From CBDCVN01 sp965223585 (lineage in GTDB: Bacteria; Deinococcota; Deinococci; Deinococcales; Trueperaceae): 64,000 nucleotides of DNA. The stretch is from the NCBI GenBank assembly GCA_965223585.1, contig CBDCWW010000024.1, forward strand, positions 744,001 to 808,000, read 5' to 3'. This document shows positions 7,704 to 16,295 of this stretch, in pieces. Position numbers and translations under genes: made by a program. The number at the start of each line of letters is the position of its first letter. Positions within the stretch are counted from its first letter, which is position 1. The notes beneath the pieces were generated by a model, which saw only the letters and a program-made list of their open reading frames with translations, ran no database searches and was not told where the DNA came from.

Positions 7704-9507
7704 AGGAATTCCCCATTTGGTTTGCTGATATACTAAGGCTCTTATCAATCAGATCAAGAATACCCTGATTCAAAAGCTGCATCTCAGCAGCATTCAAGCT
7801 ATGATGTCCAAGTAGCAAAGCTTGAGCATAAAGAACCTCCATCACGTGACGCACTAAATTTGCTTCACGCAAGAGTGCTAAGCGGCGTATAAGATCATTG
7901 TTCATATTGAGATAAAGATGAGCTTTGCTTGGCTGCTGACTTGCAAGACCTTCAAGTACACCAGACCAGAGTGTATCTGAGATGCTTTGCTGGGTTTGAT
8001 GCACTGAACGCAAAAAACGCTGCTCTTCACTTAAAACATATAGGGTAGGTAATTCAGAGGGTTTAAAATGTGCTAGCTCAACTTGGCAATTAAAAGGCTT
8101 TAGTGCTTCATCCGCCGAGCGCAGAAAAGGTGTACAAAGCTCACGTTCTTCAAGAGGCAATGCTTGAAAGCTAGTGGTTATACTCATGCTGTCTGTATGC
8201 TCGAGCTGCACATCAGGATTAACTTGAACATATTTTTGTAAAAGCTCACTACTATACACATAAGACCCATTGATAACAGTTATCCCCTGTGCTGCTGCCA
8301 CACGTGCTAGCTGCCTGAATTGATTTAAGTCAGCACAGTAACGAATCAAACCTGACTTATTATTTTCAAGTAGTTTGACTTGTCCCACAGAGCTTTCAAA
8401 AGTCAACCAAGGAATCACGATCTCAAAAAGTTCATCATCTTGAAGTGCCAAAGACTTAAGGGCTAGATTATGCAAAGCAATAAAATCATAGAGTTTTTGG
8501 GGTTGTTGCTGTGCTAAATTCTTAAGATAATCTTTTAATTGGTGCCCTAGGGTATTACGACAAGACTCAAACTCCTCATCAACTACAAAGCTTTCCCTTG
8601 AAGCAATAGGATGCAAACTCTCAGCATTCATTACACACTGTACAAAAAAAGCCCAATCTGGTAAGAGGTTATTGACCTGATCAGATATAAGCATGTTTTT
8701 AAGATAGACCTTATGCTTGGGCTTGGTAGCAAGACTAGGTGTCCAAGGCAATATAAAAGCTAGACCGTTAATGCCACCTGCTTCTGAGTATAAATCCAAT
8801 ATGTCAAAAGGTCGTGCTCCTAAGATCCCTTGACCATAATCAAACAGGGCTTCGGTGCGCTCAGATTCACTAGGGAAAGTCTTTTGCCAAGGTGGAAGTT
8901 CATCATTTACACACTTTTTACTTTCAGGAGTGCTTAGGATGATAGGGTAAGGCAGATAGGTGGCAAAGTGTTTTACTAATTCCTCTATTCGCTCAGCCTC
9001 ATAAAATGCTTCAAAATCTTTGCTAGGACGCAGAATCACTTGACTGCCTATAGGAACATCTTTAGAAGTTAGCTCGAGGCTATAAGTCCCTTGTGCCTGA
9101 GCGTGCCAATAAAGTGCAGGTGCCCCTTCCTTAGCAGAGCGACTTAAAACTATAATCTCATCTGCTACTAGAAAAGCTGAAAGCAAGCCAATCCCAAATT
9201 GTCCTATAAAGTCACGAGCATCTTCACCTCGCTTTGAAGATTGTCCAATGGTTGCTAGGAAGTGATGAATTTCATCTTCTGTGAGTCCTATGCCATTATC
9301 TTTAAAGTTGAGGAATACGCCTTGCTCATCAGTGGCCATATGAATTTCTATATTGCCTTTGTGATCTGGGGCTTGCTTTTCTCGAGCATGAATAGCATCG
9401 ACCGCATTTTGTAAAAGCTCACGGACAAAGACCTCAGGGCCACTATAAAGATTTTTGGAGAGGATGCTAATAATGCCACGTAAGTCAACTTGAAATTTAT
9501 GATTCAT
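7690..9507 (-). CDS. HSP90-family molecular chaperone (divergent HtpG)
   Basis: A 605-residue cytoplasmic GHKL ATPase of the HSP90 family. The N-terminal ATP-binding fold shows FVRELLQNAVDAI (N box), DNGIGLTEDEI (G1), IGQFGIGLLSAFLVA (G2) and IGSQVIL. The middle domain region (about 230-420) is recognisable by FILPWTP and the NMLISDQVNNLLPDW/ASRES segment. It is shorter and more divergent than classical HtpG in the last third. It is the first gene of a two-gene unit with the overlapping TPR gene. It belongs to the subgroup usually annotated 'HSP90 family protein', so I give no htpG symbol. Confidence 0.9.
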   Translation of the reverse strand: MNHKFQVDLRGIISILSKNLYSGPEVFVRELLQNAVDAIHAREKQAPDHKGNIEIHMATDEQGVFLNFKDNGIGLTEDEIHHFLATIGQSSKRGEDARDFIGQFGIGLLSAFLVADEIIVLSRSAKEGAPALYWHAQAQGTYSLELTSKDVPIGSQVILRPSKDFEAFYEAERIEELVKHFATYLPYPIILSTPESKKCVNDELPPWQKTFPSESERTEALFDYGQGILGARPFDILDLYSEAGGINGLAFILPWTPSLATKPKHKVYLKNMLISDQVNNLLPDWAFFVQCVMNAESLHPIASRESFVVDEEFESCRNTLGHQLKDYLKNLAQQQPQKLYDFIALHNLALKSLALQDDELFEIVIPWLTFESSVGQVKLLENNKSGLIRYCADLNQFRQLARVAAAQGITVINGSYVYSSELLQKYVQVNPDVQLEHTDSMSITTSFQALPLEERELCTPFLRSADEALKPFNCQVELAHFKPSELPTLYVLSEEQRFLRSVHQTQQSISDTLWSGVLEGLASQQPSKAHLYLNMNNDLIRRLALLREANLVRHVMEVLYAQALLLGHHSLNAAEMQLLNQGILDLIDKSLSISANQMGNSYGTN

Positions 9508-9707
9508 AGAATTATTTTCTTTATTGAGGTAATTCTTGCTTCTAAAGTGTTCATTGAAAAATTCACTTTAAAAATAGAAGCTCTTCTTATAACACAACAT
9601 GCTACATCATGCTGAACATGGAAAGGAAAAATAACATAGCTACTGCGTAATGTAATAATTTTAGGCTTGCCTCAAAATGACTTGTTTTCCCATGGATTGT
9701 TGAACTA

Positions 9708-9736
9708 TTGCAACTGCTTTTGGAAATGAATACACT
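9708..9736 (+). promoter_or_regulatory. Promoter of leuA, predicted leaderless
   Basis: TTGCAA (9708-9713), 17-bp spacer, TACACT (9731-9736), then only five bases to the leuA ATG at 9742. Transcription should begin at or next to the A of the ATG. No ribosome-binding site is positioned before the start, which agrees with a leaderless mRNA. Confidence 0.7.
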
Positions 9737-9741
9737 TAAAT

Positions 9742-11322
9742 ATGGCACATATAAAGATTTTTGACACTACCTTACGTGATGGCGAGCAATCTCCTGGTGT
9801 AGCTTTGAATACCAAAGAAAAACAAGAAATTGCTCGCCAATTGGCTCGTCTTGGTGTAGATGTAATAGAAGCTGGCTTTCCTATAGCTTCTCAAGGAGAT
9901 TTTGAAGCAGTTAAAGCTATTGCAGAGGCTACTGATCAAGAATCTGACAATGTTATTGTAGCAGGCTTAGCAAGAGCAAACAGTGCAGATATAGAACGTG
10001 CTGCCAAGGCAGTAGAAAAAGCTAAAAACCCACGTATTCACACCTTCATAGCTACTAGTCCTATTCATATGGAGAAAAAACTTAAGCTACCACCTGAAAA
10101 AGTTGTAGAAAAGGCAATTGAAGCTGTGACTTTAGCTAGAAACTTTGTTGATGATGTAGAGTTCAGTGCTGAAGACGCTGGCCGTAGTGATTGGGATTTC
10201 TTAGTACATATTTTTACCGAGACAGTTAAAGCAGGTGCCACTACTATCAATATTCCTGATACCGTTGGCTATTTGATGCCTTGGGAATATGGAGATATGG
10301 TCAAGTACATTCATGACCATTTACCTAATGTTGATAACATAACCCTTTCTACTCACTGCCATGATGATTTGGGTTGTGCAGTCATTAATTCTTTAGCAGG
10401 TGTTAAAAGTGGCGCTACACAAGTGGAGTGTACTATTAATGGCATTGGTGAGCGAGCAGGTAATGCTTCTCTTGAAGAAGTAGTCATGTCCTTAAATACT
10501 CGTAAAGACTTTTGGGAACACACTACTAATATCAACACTCATGAGATTTATCGCACCTCCCGCTTAGTAAGTAGTTATACAGGTATGTTAGTACCACCTA
10601 ATAAAGCTATAGTAGGTGATAATGCTTTTGCTCATGAAAGTGGGATTCATCAAGATGGTGTAATAAAAGCAGTAGAAACTTATGAAATTATGAGTGCTGA
10701 AACTGTAGGTCGTGAAGCAGGTGTGCTGGTAATGGGTAAGCACTCTGGACGTAATGCTTTCCGTTCTACTCTTTCTGAACTTGGTTACGAAAATTTAAGC
10801 GATGAGCAAATTAACGTTTTGTTCAAAGAGTTTAAAGATCTTTGTGATCTAAAACAAAATGTTACCCATGAGGATATCCGTGCGCTGGTAGATGCCGAAA
10901 CTACTAAGGTGGCAGAGACATATGTACTCGAGCACGTACAATTTCAATCTGGCACTAATATGACTCCTACAGCCACAATACGTTTAAGTACCCCGGAAGG
11001 ATCTGTAGAAGAAGTAGGAACAGGTAGTGGCCCAGTAGATGCCTCATTTACTGCTCTTAAGAAGCTTACTCCAGTACCTTTTAAGCTCGAGGCCTATGAT
11101 TTAAAAGCAATTGGTAGTGGCACTGATGCACTTGGAGAAGTATCAATCCGTGTGAACAGTGAGGGGCGTATTGTTCATGGTCGGGCAATCTCTACAGATA
11201 TTGTGGATGCCTCTGTTAAGGCTTATGTGAATGTACTCAATAAACTGGCAGTCGGTGGGGGGAGAGAAATGAAGTCTCATCCTCAGAGATTAGTAGGATC
11301 AACCAAAAGCGCAATTAAGTGA
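9742..11322 (+). CDS. leuA: 2-isopropylmalate synthase
   Basis: Condenses acetyl-CoA with 2-oxoisovalerate, the first step of leucine synthesis. The 526-residue protein begins IKIFDTTLRDGEQSPGVAL (catalytic DTTLRDGEQ), has the metal site HCHDDLG, the GIGERAGNASLEE segment and HESGIHQDG. The C-terminal region (about 390-510) is the LeuA allosteric domain that binds leucine. The length is typical. The start is fixed by the leaderless promoter. The ATP-grasp gene follows 29 bp downstream. leuD lies far away near the right end of the window with its own attenuator-like leader; leuB and leuC are not in this window. Confidence 0.96.
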   Translation: MAHIKIFDTTLRDGEQSPGVALNTKEKQEIARQLARLGVDVIEAGFPIASQGDFEAVKAIAEATDQESDNVIVAGLARANSADIERAAKAVEKAKNPRIHTFIATSPIHMEKKLKLPPEKVVEKAIEAVTLARNFVDDVEFSAEDAGRSDWDFLVHIFTETVKAGATTINIPDTVGYLMPWEYGDMVKYIHDHLPNVDNITLSTHCHDDLGCAVINSLAGVKSGATQVECTINGIGERAGNASLEEVVMSLNTRKDFWEHTTNINTHEIYRTSRLVSSYTGMLVPPNKAIVGDNAFAHESGIHQDGVIKAVETYEIMSAETVGREAGVLVMGKHSGRNAFRSTLSELGYENLSDEQINVLFKEFKDLCDLKQNVTHEDIRALVDAETTKVAETYVLEHVQFQSGTNMTPTATIRLSTPEGSVEEVGTGSGPVDASFTALKKLTPVPFKLEAYDLKAIGSGTDALGEVSIRVNSEGRIVHGRAISTDIVDASVKAYVNVLNKLAVGGGREMKSHPQRLVGSTKSAIK

Positions 11323-11351
11323 GCATCTAACAACTATTCATATGTAAATCT

Positions 11352-12299
11352 ATGTCAGAACGTATTCTAATTCGTCTGCTGCGTGAAATCTCCTCTGAAG
11401 AACAAATTAAGTTAACGGTGCTATCTTATGGTTGGCTATTTCGTCTAGAAAAAAGTGGAGTAGTTAGACACATTTATGGGAATAACTTTGATATTGATTT
11501 ATCTGCTACTCAAAAAATTGTTAGTGATAAAGCAGCTACCTCAGAAATTCTGGACCTAGTAGGAATACCACATGTAGAGCACCGTTTATTCTTTAATCCT
11601 GACTTAGAAAATTACTGTTCTCCAGCAGGTGTTTGGCAAGACATTATGACTTACGCCCAAACTTTTGATTACAAGGTGGTTTGTAAGAGCACCTCAGGTT
11701 CTGGAGGAAGCGAAGTCTTTTTTTGTGAAGATAATAGGGGACTCGAGCAAGCCACTCAAAAAATTTTCGCCAATAAGCATGGTCTTGTACTTTGCCCTTA
11801 CTATGAAGCTGAAAAAGAGTATCGCCTTATCATGCTAGATGGTGAGTGCGAAATAGCTTATAGTAAGCAAAAGGCACAGATAGTTGGTAATGGTTACTCG
11901 AGCTTTTTAGAGCTTCTAAGCGCTTGGGCACAAAAAAGAGAAGTTTCAACTTTTGTTATAAAAAATTTAGTAGAGGAAAATAGAAAAAATTTACAATACG
12001 TTCCTATCAAGAATGAAACTATCAAGCTTTCTAGTAAGCACAATCTTAGTAAAGGGGCACTCCCTCAAACTATAGAGAAAGATACTCTGCAAAGCCTTGA
12101 GGAAATCGCTAAAGCAACTACCAAGGCCCTAAATGTACGATTTTCTTCGGTAGATATACTTGAAACCCAAAATGGTTTTAAAGTACTAGAAGTAAATTCT
12201 GGAGTAATGATGGATAACTATATTCGTTTGTTATCACAAGGTTATGAGCAAGCCAAAGAACTTTATTGTAAAGTGATTCTTAGAATGTTTGAAAACTAA
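11352..12299 (+). CDS. ATP-grasp (RimK-like) ligase of unknown substrate
   Basis: A 315-residue protein with ATP-grasp features: a lysine-containing strand YKVVCKSTSGSGGSEVFF, an acidic 'EAEKEYRLIMLDGE' strand of the nucleotide site, and a C-terminal FKVLEVNSGVMMDNY metal-binding segment (E-x-N). It resembles RimK/glutathione-synthetase-type enzymes that join a carboxylate to an amine. The LysX/ArgX N-terminal signature is not evident, so I do not call it lysine biosynthesis. It is 29 bp after leuA and probably cotranscribed, but no functional link to leucine is known to me. The dispersed repeat at 12297-12413 starts at its stop codon. Confidence 0.75.
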   Translation: MSERILIRLLREISSEEQIKLTVLSYGWLFRLEKSGVVRHIYGNNFDIDLSATQKIVSDKAATSEILDLVGIPHVEHRLFFNPDLENYCSPAGVWQDIMTYAQTFDYKVVCKSTSGSGGSEVFFCEDNRGLEQATQKIFANKHGLVLCPYYEAEKEYRLIMLDGECEIAYSKQKAQIVGNGYSSFLELLSAWAQKREVSTFVIKNLVEENRKNLQYVPIKNETIKLSSKHNLSKGALPQTIEKDTLQSLEEIAKATTKALNVRFSSVDILETQNGFKVLEVNSGVMMDNYIRLLSQGYEQAKELYCKVILRMFEN

Positions 12300-12413
12300 G
12301 CTAAGCATCTAGACGTAAATACTTGTGAATTTTTGTTGGAAACCAGATTAGTAGCCAGAAGCCAATAGTTAGTAGATATTAGGAATTTATATGCTGGCTA
12401 CTAGCTACTGACT
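12297..12413 (+). repeat. Dispersed intergenic repeat, copy 1 (3' UTR type)
   Basis: Starting at the TAA of the ATP-grasp gene, this stretch shares blocks with 48835-48942 on the minus strand: CTAAGCA.CTA..C.TAA.TACTTGTGAATTT at one end and ATGCTG..TACTAG...ACTACCT.TA at the other, in the same order and orientation. Inside it AGTAGCCAG (12350-12358) and CTGGCTACT (12394-12402) are inverted repeats. Both copies begin at the stop codon of the preceding gene. Confidence 0.6.
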
Positions 12414-12573
12414 ACCTCTAACACTAATTATCCCAGAATTATTCGCAAAAATTTCCCCCTTTGCTAAATAGTGAGCAAACAACTTCAACAAAGCCTCCAG
12501 ATAACTACCTTGCAAACCTTGGCAAAAGACTAGTTTTGATGCTAAAGTAGCACATTGTTGTTTTGTTTATTAT
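12414..12573. other. Intergenic stretch before rpsF
   Basis: Nothing coding is evident. A small TGCTA...TAGCA hairpin at 12540-12550 followed by a T-rich tract could be a weak terminator for the upstream leuA transcript. Together with the repeat and the rpsF promoter this accounts for the 312 bp between the ATP-grasp gene and rpsF. Confidence 0.4.
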
Positions 12574-12601
12574 TTGACAAGGCAAAAGCTAAAACTAGAA
12601 A
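12574..12601 (+). promoter_or_regulatory. Probable promoter of the rpsF-ssb-rpsR-rplI operon
   Basis: A perfect TTGACA (12574-12579) is followed after 16 bp by TAGAAA (12596-12601). The predicted start would fall within a few bases of the rpsF ATG (12612), leaving little or no leader even though a GAGG lies at 12603-12606. Confidence 0.45.
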
Positions 12602-12611
12602 TGAGGTAAGA

Positions 12612-12950
12612 ATGCCAAATTATGACCTCAATGTCATTTTAGAGGCCAATTTAAGTGAAACACAACTAAATACTGAGAAAGACGCCATAAGCGCACAAAT
12701 TAATCGTTATGAAGGTGAAATCTCAGGGCTTAATGAGTGGGGCAGGACTCGTCTTGCTTACCCAGTTAATAAAAAGCTTGATGGACACTACTTAATTTAT
12801 TCAGTTAAGCTAATAGATGGTGAAGCCCCCAAAGCCATAGAGAAGGCTTTGCGTTTACGTGATAATGTTATGCGAGCACTTGTAGTTCGTGATAGGCCTG
12901 AGTGGAGAACTTTAAAAATGTCTAAAAAGACTCCGGAAAAGGCTGCTTAG
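12612..12950 (+). CDS. rpsF: 30S ribosomal protein bS6
   Basis: A 112-residue small-subunit protein that pairs with bS18 on the platform of the 30S subunit. The core pattern MPNYDLNVIL, ISGLNEWGRTRLAYPVNKKLDGHY and LRLRDNVMRALVVR is typical. The ATG at 12612 follows GAGG and matches the family N terminus; an upstream in-frame TTG at 12555 would add 19 unrelated residues. It heads rpsF-ssb-rpsR-rplI, an order conserved in many bacteria. Confidence 0.95.
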   Translation: MPNYDLNVILEANLSETQLNTEKDAISAQINRYEGEISGLNEWGRTRLAYPVNKKLDGHYLIYSVKLIDGEAPKAIEKALRLRDNVMRALVVRDRPEWRTLKMSKKTPEKAA

Positions 12951-12972
12951 GAAGGTTTAGAAAGGTAATGTA

Positions 12973-13812
12973 ATGGCTCGAGGACTAAATAGTGTTTATC
13001 TAATAGGCTGTGTTGCTAAACAGCCTGAATTGAAGTATACGCCCAGTGGACTAGCTATTTTAGAAGTTCAGATTGCTGGTAATGACGACATTATTGGTAA
13101 TGATGGTCAGCCGCGCAAACTTGCTTGGTACCACAGAGTTTCTATATTTGATAAGCAAGCTGAGTATCTAAGCGATCAACTAAAACAAGGCAGTGCTGTT
13201 TTTGTTAATGGACGCTTAAACTATCGTTCTTGGGAAGATCAGCAAGGAGCAAAACGTAGCGCCTTAGATGTTACAGGTATTCGCTTAGTACCCTTAACAT
13301 ATGGCACTCGTAAAGAAGAAGAGGCTACAGATTTAGACTCTTTAAATCAGCCTCGGCTTAATAACGCCCTTAACCAAGTAACTATAATTGGTAATCTTAC
13401 TAGAGATGCTGAGTTGCGCTATACCCCTAATGGTTATGGAGTAACTCGTTTTGGTGTAGCTGTAAATGAGCAATACCGTGACCGCAGTGGTCAAAATCAA
13501 GAAAGTTTTCATTATGTTAATGTTCAAGCTTGGCGAGAGTTAGCTGAAGCTTGTGGAGAGCTCAAAAAAGGTGATCCCGTAGCCATTATGGGTAGATTGG
13601 TAAACGATTCTTGGCAAGATCAAGATGGTAATAAACGTTATGAAACACGTTTAGAAAGCACACGTATAGAAATACTAACTCGTAGTCCTAGTGGCGGTGG
13701 CGCTAAGACTCAAGCCACTTCAGAAGAGGTGCAAAGTGACCAAACGAGTCAATCAACCTCATCTCTTGATATAGATGAGGAATTCCCACCAGAAGAGGAT
13801 TTACCCTTTTAG
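12973..13812 (+). CDS. ssb: Single-stranded DNA-binding protein, two OB folds
   Basis: Binds single-stranded DNA in replication, recombination and repair. The 279-residue chain holds two OB folds: one from LNSVYLIGCVAKQPELKY to about residue 110, the second from LNQVTIIGNLTRDAELRY to about residue 240. The tail is acidic and ends EEDLPF, the conserved partner-binding tip. A duplicated OB fold in one subunit (functional dimer rather than tetramer) is a hallmark of Deinococcus-Thermus SSB and is the best taxonomic marker in this window. It lies between rpsF and rpsR; rpsR starts on the base after its stop codon. Confidence 0.97.
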   Translation: MARGLNSVYLIGCVAKQPELKYTPSGLAILEVQIAGNDDIIGNDGQPRKLAWYHRVSIFDKQAEYLSDQLKQGSAVFVNGRLNYRSWEDQQGAKRSALDVTGIRLVPLTYGTRKEEEATDLDSLNQPRLNNALNQVTIIGNLTRDAELRYTPNGYGVTRFGVAVNEQYRDRSGQNQESFHYVNVQAWRELAEACGELKKGDPVAIMGRLVNDSWQDQDGNKRYETRLESTRIEILTRSPSGGGAKTQATSEEVQSDQTSQSTSSLDIDEEFPPEEDLPF

Positions 13813-14103
13813 ATGAGTCAAAACAAACGTAGTAGAGATAAAGAACGAGAAAAAAGACTTGAGAAGCGAAATGCTCGCAGAAGTCGCAAGCCAAGAGTGT
13901 GCCCTTTTTGTGTGGGTGAGATCGACGTTATGGATTATCATAACAGAAGGGTACTTCGAAAATTTATCTCTGACACTGCCAAAATTTTACCGCGTCGTCG
14001 TACAGGTGTTTGTGCTAAACATCAGCGCAAGTTGGCCATAACCATTAAACGTGCACGTATGTTAGCAATCATCCCTATTACAGAACAATTGGTACGTAAA
14101 TGA
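13813..14103 (+). CDS. rpsR: 30S ribosomal protein bS18
   Basis: A 96-residue basic protein with the family core IDVMDYHNRRVLRKFIS, ILPRRRTGVCAKHQR and a final IKRARMLAIIPIT. A CPFC pair plus the downstream C-x2-H suggests a zinc-binding (C+) form. The start directly abuts the ssb stop and its end overlaps rplI by four bases (ATGA), so translation is coupled along the operon. Confidence 0.96.
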   Translation: MSQNKRSRDKEREKRLEKRNARRSRKPRVCPFCVGEIDVMDYHNRRVLRKFISDTAKILPRRRTGVCAKHQRKLAITIKRARMLAIIPITEQLVRK

Positions 14104-14552
14104 ATATTATTTTACTAGAGCCCATTAAAAATCTTGGGGAAGCAGGAAAAGTAGTTAAGGTACGTCCCGGTTATGCTCGCAATTACTTAATACCACAAGG
14201 TCTAGCTTTGCTAGCAACTAAGGCTAATAAGGCTGAACTCGAGGCAAGACTAAATCAACGAGTTCGTATGTTAGCTGAGCGCAAAGCTGATGCAGAACGT
14301 TTAAAAGAGCTTATTGGAGACGGTGAAGTTGAAATTATTGTAAAGGCAGGTGAAGGGCGCATCTATGGTTCAGTAAGCAAACAAGACATCGCTAACGCTA
14401 TAGAAGGAAGCTATGAGGTTAAGATTGATCGTCGCAAAATTGAACTCATAAACCCCATTAAAGAGCTAGGAGACTACATTGTTACTTACAAGCCCCATTC
14501 CGAGGTGCCTATTGATTTTAAAGTCAAAGTAAAGACAGAAGAGTCAGAATAA
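14100..14552 (+). CDS. rplI: 50S ribosomal protein bL9
   Basis: A 150-residue large-subunit protein with the N-terminal signature LLEPIKNLGEAGKVVKVRPG and YARNYLIPQGLA, a central connecting helix (about 45-75) and a C-terminal domain ending in VPIDFKVKV. It overlaps rpsR by four bases and ends the operon; the convergent uracil-DNA glycosylase gene ends six bases beyond. Confidence 0.96.
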   Translation: MNIILLEPIKNLGEAGKVVKVRPGYARNYLIPQGLALLATKANKAELEARLNQRVRMLAERKADAERLKELIGDGEVEIIVKAGEGRIYGSVSKQDIANAIEGSYEVKIDRRKIELINPIKELGDYIVTYKPHSEVPIDFKVKVKTEESE

Positions 14553-14557
14553 CAAAC

Positions 14558-15235
14558 CTAGGTGCTTATGTGCTTAGCTTGCCTAAGTACTTTAACAAAC
14601 ATATCATTAGTAAGTTTGCCTGTATTGGTGTTTTGAAAGCTAACATGGTATGAGTCTAGTAATGGTAATCCCTCTTTAAATTCATGCAAAGCCCCATGGG
14701 CAAAAGGAAAATGTTTCTTTACAATTTTATGCCCTTTAGCTTTCAAATACTCTAAGTAGCTGTCATGGGCAATACTTCCCAAAGCTAATATTACTTTGAG
14801 GTTAGGTAAGCCAATTAAATCATGCCTTAACCATTTTTGGCAAGTAGAAATTTCTTTCCTAGTTGGCTTATTTTGAGGAGGGACACAACGCACTGCTGCA
14901 GTAATAAAAATTCCTTTAAGCACCATACCATCTTCTTTAGATTTTGATTTTGCTTGGTTAGCTAAACCTACTTGATAAAGTGCAGGGTATAGAAAATCAC
15001 CACTAGCATCACCAGTGAACATGCGCCCAGTACGATTACTGCCATGTGCTCCCGGGGCCAAGCCTAAAATAAGTATTTTAGCTTCTTGGTCACCAAAACC
15101 CGGAACAGGTTTGCCCCAATAATTTTCACTTTTATAGCTAAAGCGCTTTTTTTTAGATATTTCTTCACGCCAAGTTACTAAGCGAGAACAAGAGCGACAA
15201 CTTAAGAAATTGGAGTTACAAAAATCATAGAACAT
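14558..15235 (-). CDS. Family 5 uracil-DNA glycosylase (UdgB type)
   Basis: Removes uracil (and in this family other deaminated bases) from DNA. The 225-residue protein has the family 5 motif A GLAPGAHGSNRTGRMFTGD, in which the catalytic acidic residue of other families is replaced, and motif C YHVSFQNTNTGKLT (usually H-P-S). Cysteines C13-x2-C16 and two later ones (in AAVRCVPP and STCQKW) fit the [4Fe-4S] site of families 4 and 5. Thermus UDGb is the well-known relative. It converges on rplI; a TATAAT box (complement of 15253-15258) lies 17 bp before the start. Confidence 0.92.
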   Translation of the reverse strand: MFYDFCNSNFLSCRSCSRLVTWREEISKKKRFSYKSENYWGKPVPGFGDQEAKILILGLAPGAHGSNRTGRMFTGDASGDFLYPALYQVGLANQAKSKSKEDGMVLKGIFITAAVRCVPPQNKPTRKEISTCQKWLRHDLIGLPNLKVILALGSIAHDSYLEYLKAKGHKIVKKHFPFAHGALHEFKEGLPLLDSYHVSFQNTNTGKLTNDMFVKVLRQAKHIST

Positions 15236-15301
15236 AGGCTAAAGCTTTTTTGATTATAAACTTTTTGGTAGTACCCTTCATGTAATGATGAAGTAATAAC
15301 T

Positions 15302-15505
15302 TTAACAGGACTAAGATTCAACATATTATTACTTGTATAGGACCACCAAAGCGGGAAATCCCATGTGCACACAACTGTAAAACTGTGGGATATCTCTTGA
15401 TAGAGATTTGAACGCAGAAAAAATATACCTGCCTGTGGATTAGCCAGCATGGGTAATCAATTCCTAGAAGCCCATAAGCCTTGGCCGTGGAAGTAATCGC
15501 CATGC
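15302..15505 (+). other. Possible structured non-coding RNA upstream of tRNA-Ala
   Basis: No convincing gene lies between the glycosylase start and tRNA-Ala. A promoter-like pair TTAACA (15302-15307), 16 bp, TATTAT (15324-15329) would start an RNA near 15336. The stretch after it contains three compact hairpins: TCCCA/TGGGA (15359-15390), a perfect ATCTCT-TGAT-AGAGAT (15392-15407) and ATGGG/CCCAT (15449-15475). I cannot match it to 6S RNA, RNase P RNA or tmRNA. It could also be a long leader transcript of the tRNA. Confidence 0.25.
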
Positions 15506-15534
15506 TTGACAACTGTGTCTTATAGCTTTAAACT
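15506..15534 (+). promoter_or_regulatory. Promoter of tRNA-Ala
   Basis: TTGACA (15506-15511), 17-bp spacer, TAAACT (15529-15534). The predicted start is about 7 bases before the mature 5' end at 15548. The same -10 sequence precedes the SRP RNA gene. Confidence 0.75.
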
Positions 15535-15547
15535 TAATAATCAGCTT

Positions 15548-15623
<76 letters not shown>

Positions 15624-15632
15624 AGTTTTAAG

Positions 15633-15664
15633 TTAGTTGGGTAATAAACTCAACTAATTTTTTT
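15633..15664 (+). terminator. Intrinsic terminator after tRNA-Ala
   Basis: TTAGTTGGGT (15633-15642) pairs over ten positions, with one G-U, with ACTCAACTAA (15648-15657) around AATAA, followed by seven T. It separates tRNA-Ala from rplU. Confidence 0.85.
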
Positions 15665-15690
15665 AATTATTCCCATGGAGGATTAAATAA

Positions 15691-16005
15691 GTGTTTGCAA
15701 TTATTCAAAGTGGTGGGAAACAATATCATGTATCACAAGGAGACGTGCTTAAGCTCGAGCTTCTAAAAGCAGAACCCGGTGAAATAGTCAGTTTTCCAGT
15801 AATGATGCTAGGTGATGATGACATACAAGTAGGCAAACCTTTGCTAGATAATGTTGATGTTAAGGCAGAGGTACTTGCTAATGGCCGTGGGAAGAAACTC
15901 CACATATATAAATTTAAAGCTAAATCGAATTATCGTCGCAAAAAAGGCCATCGTCAAAGTTATACTGAGGTACGTATTACCGAAATTGCAGGGGTTAATT
16001 CTTAA
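15691..16005 (+). CDS. rplU: 50S ribosomal protein bL21
   Basis: A 104-residue large-subunit protein beginning FAIIQSGGKQYHVSQGD, with the conserved KLHIYKFKAKSNYRRKKGHRQ basic segment cut here as HIYKFKAKSNYRRKKGHRQ, the L21 signature that contacts 23S rRNA. It starts with GTG after GGAGG. rpmA follows 24 bp later, the conserved rplU-rpmA pair. A CTCGAG lies just upstream of the rpmA ribosome-binding site. Confidence 0.97.
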   Translation: MFAIIQSGGKQYHVSQGDVLKLELLKAEPGEIVSFPVMMLGDDDIQVGKPLLDNVDVKAEVLANGRGKKLHIYKFKAKSNYRRKKGHRQSYTEVRITEIAGVNS

Positions 16006-16029
16006 GATTAAAGCTCGAGGAGGTCACTT

Positions 16030-16287
16030 GTGGCTCACAAAAAAGGTGTAAGTAGTTCAAAAAACGGACGTGATAGTAACCCTAAATATCTAGGAGTTAA
16101 GCGTTTTGCAGGTCAGGCAGTAAATGCTGGTACTATTTTAGTGCGACAAAGAGGCAATAAGTTTTATCCCGGAAAAAATGTAGGACAAGGTAAAGATTTT
16201 ACCCTCTTTGCTCTTAGTGAAGGAGTAGTTCAATTTGGCAATAAAAGAGCAAAAAAACGTTTAATTAGTATTGAAAAATTAGTTTAG
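16030..16287 (+). CDS. rpmA: 50S ribosomal protein bL27
   Basis: An 85-residue protein starting AHKKGVSSSKNGRDSNPK, whose N-terminal tail reaches the peptidyl-transferase centre, followed by LGVKRFAGQAVNAGTILVRQ. The GTG start follows GGAGG by seven bases. There is no Firmicutes-type cleavable N-terminal extension. The SRP RNA gene follows. Confidence 0.97.
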   Translation: MAHKKGVSSSKNGRDSNPKYLGVKRFAGQAVNAGTILVRQRGNKFYPGKNVGQGKDFTLFALSEGVVQFGNKRAKKRLISIEKLV

Positions 16288-16295
16288 AAACACTC

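Noticed and set aside
11352..12299. LysX (alpha-aminoadipate pathway) for the ATP-grasp gene
   Set aside because: The N-terminal LysX pattern is absent and no lysine or arginine LysW-pathway genes are near; only the ATP-grasp core is supported.
15336..15505. 6S RNA assignment for the structured stretch before tRNA-Ala
   Set aside because: The two ends do not pair in nested order and no central bubble flanked by long helices could be drawn.
15202..15512. Short open frames on the minus strand between the glycosylase gene and tRNA-Ala
   Set aside because: No ribosome-binding sites, unnatural composition, overlap with structured sequence and the tRNA promoter; no recognisable protein features.
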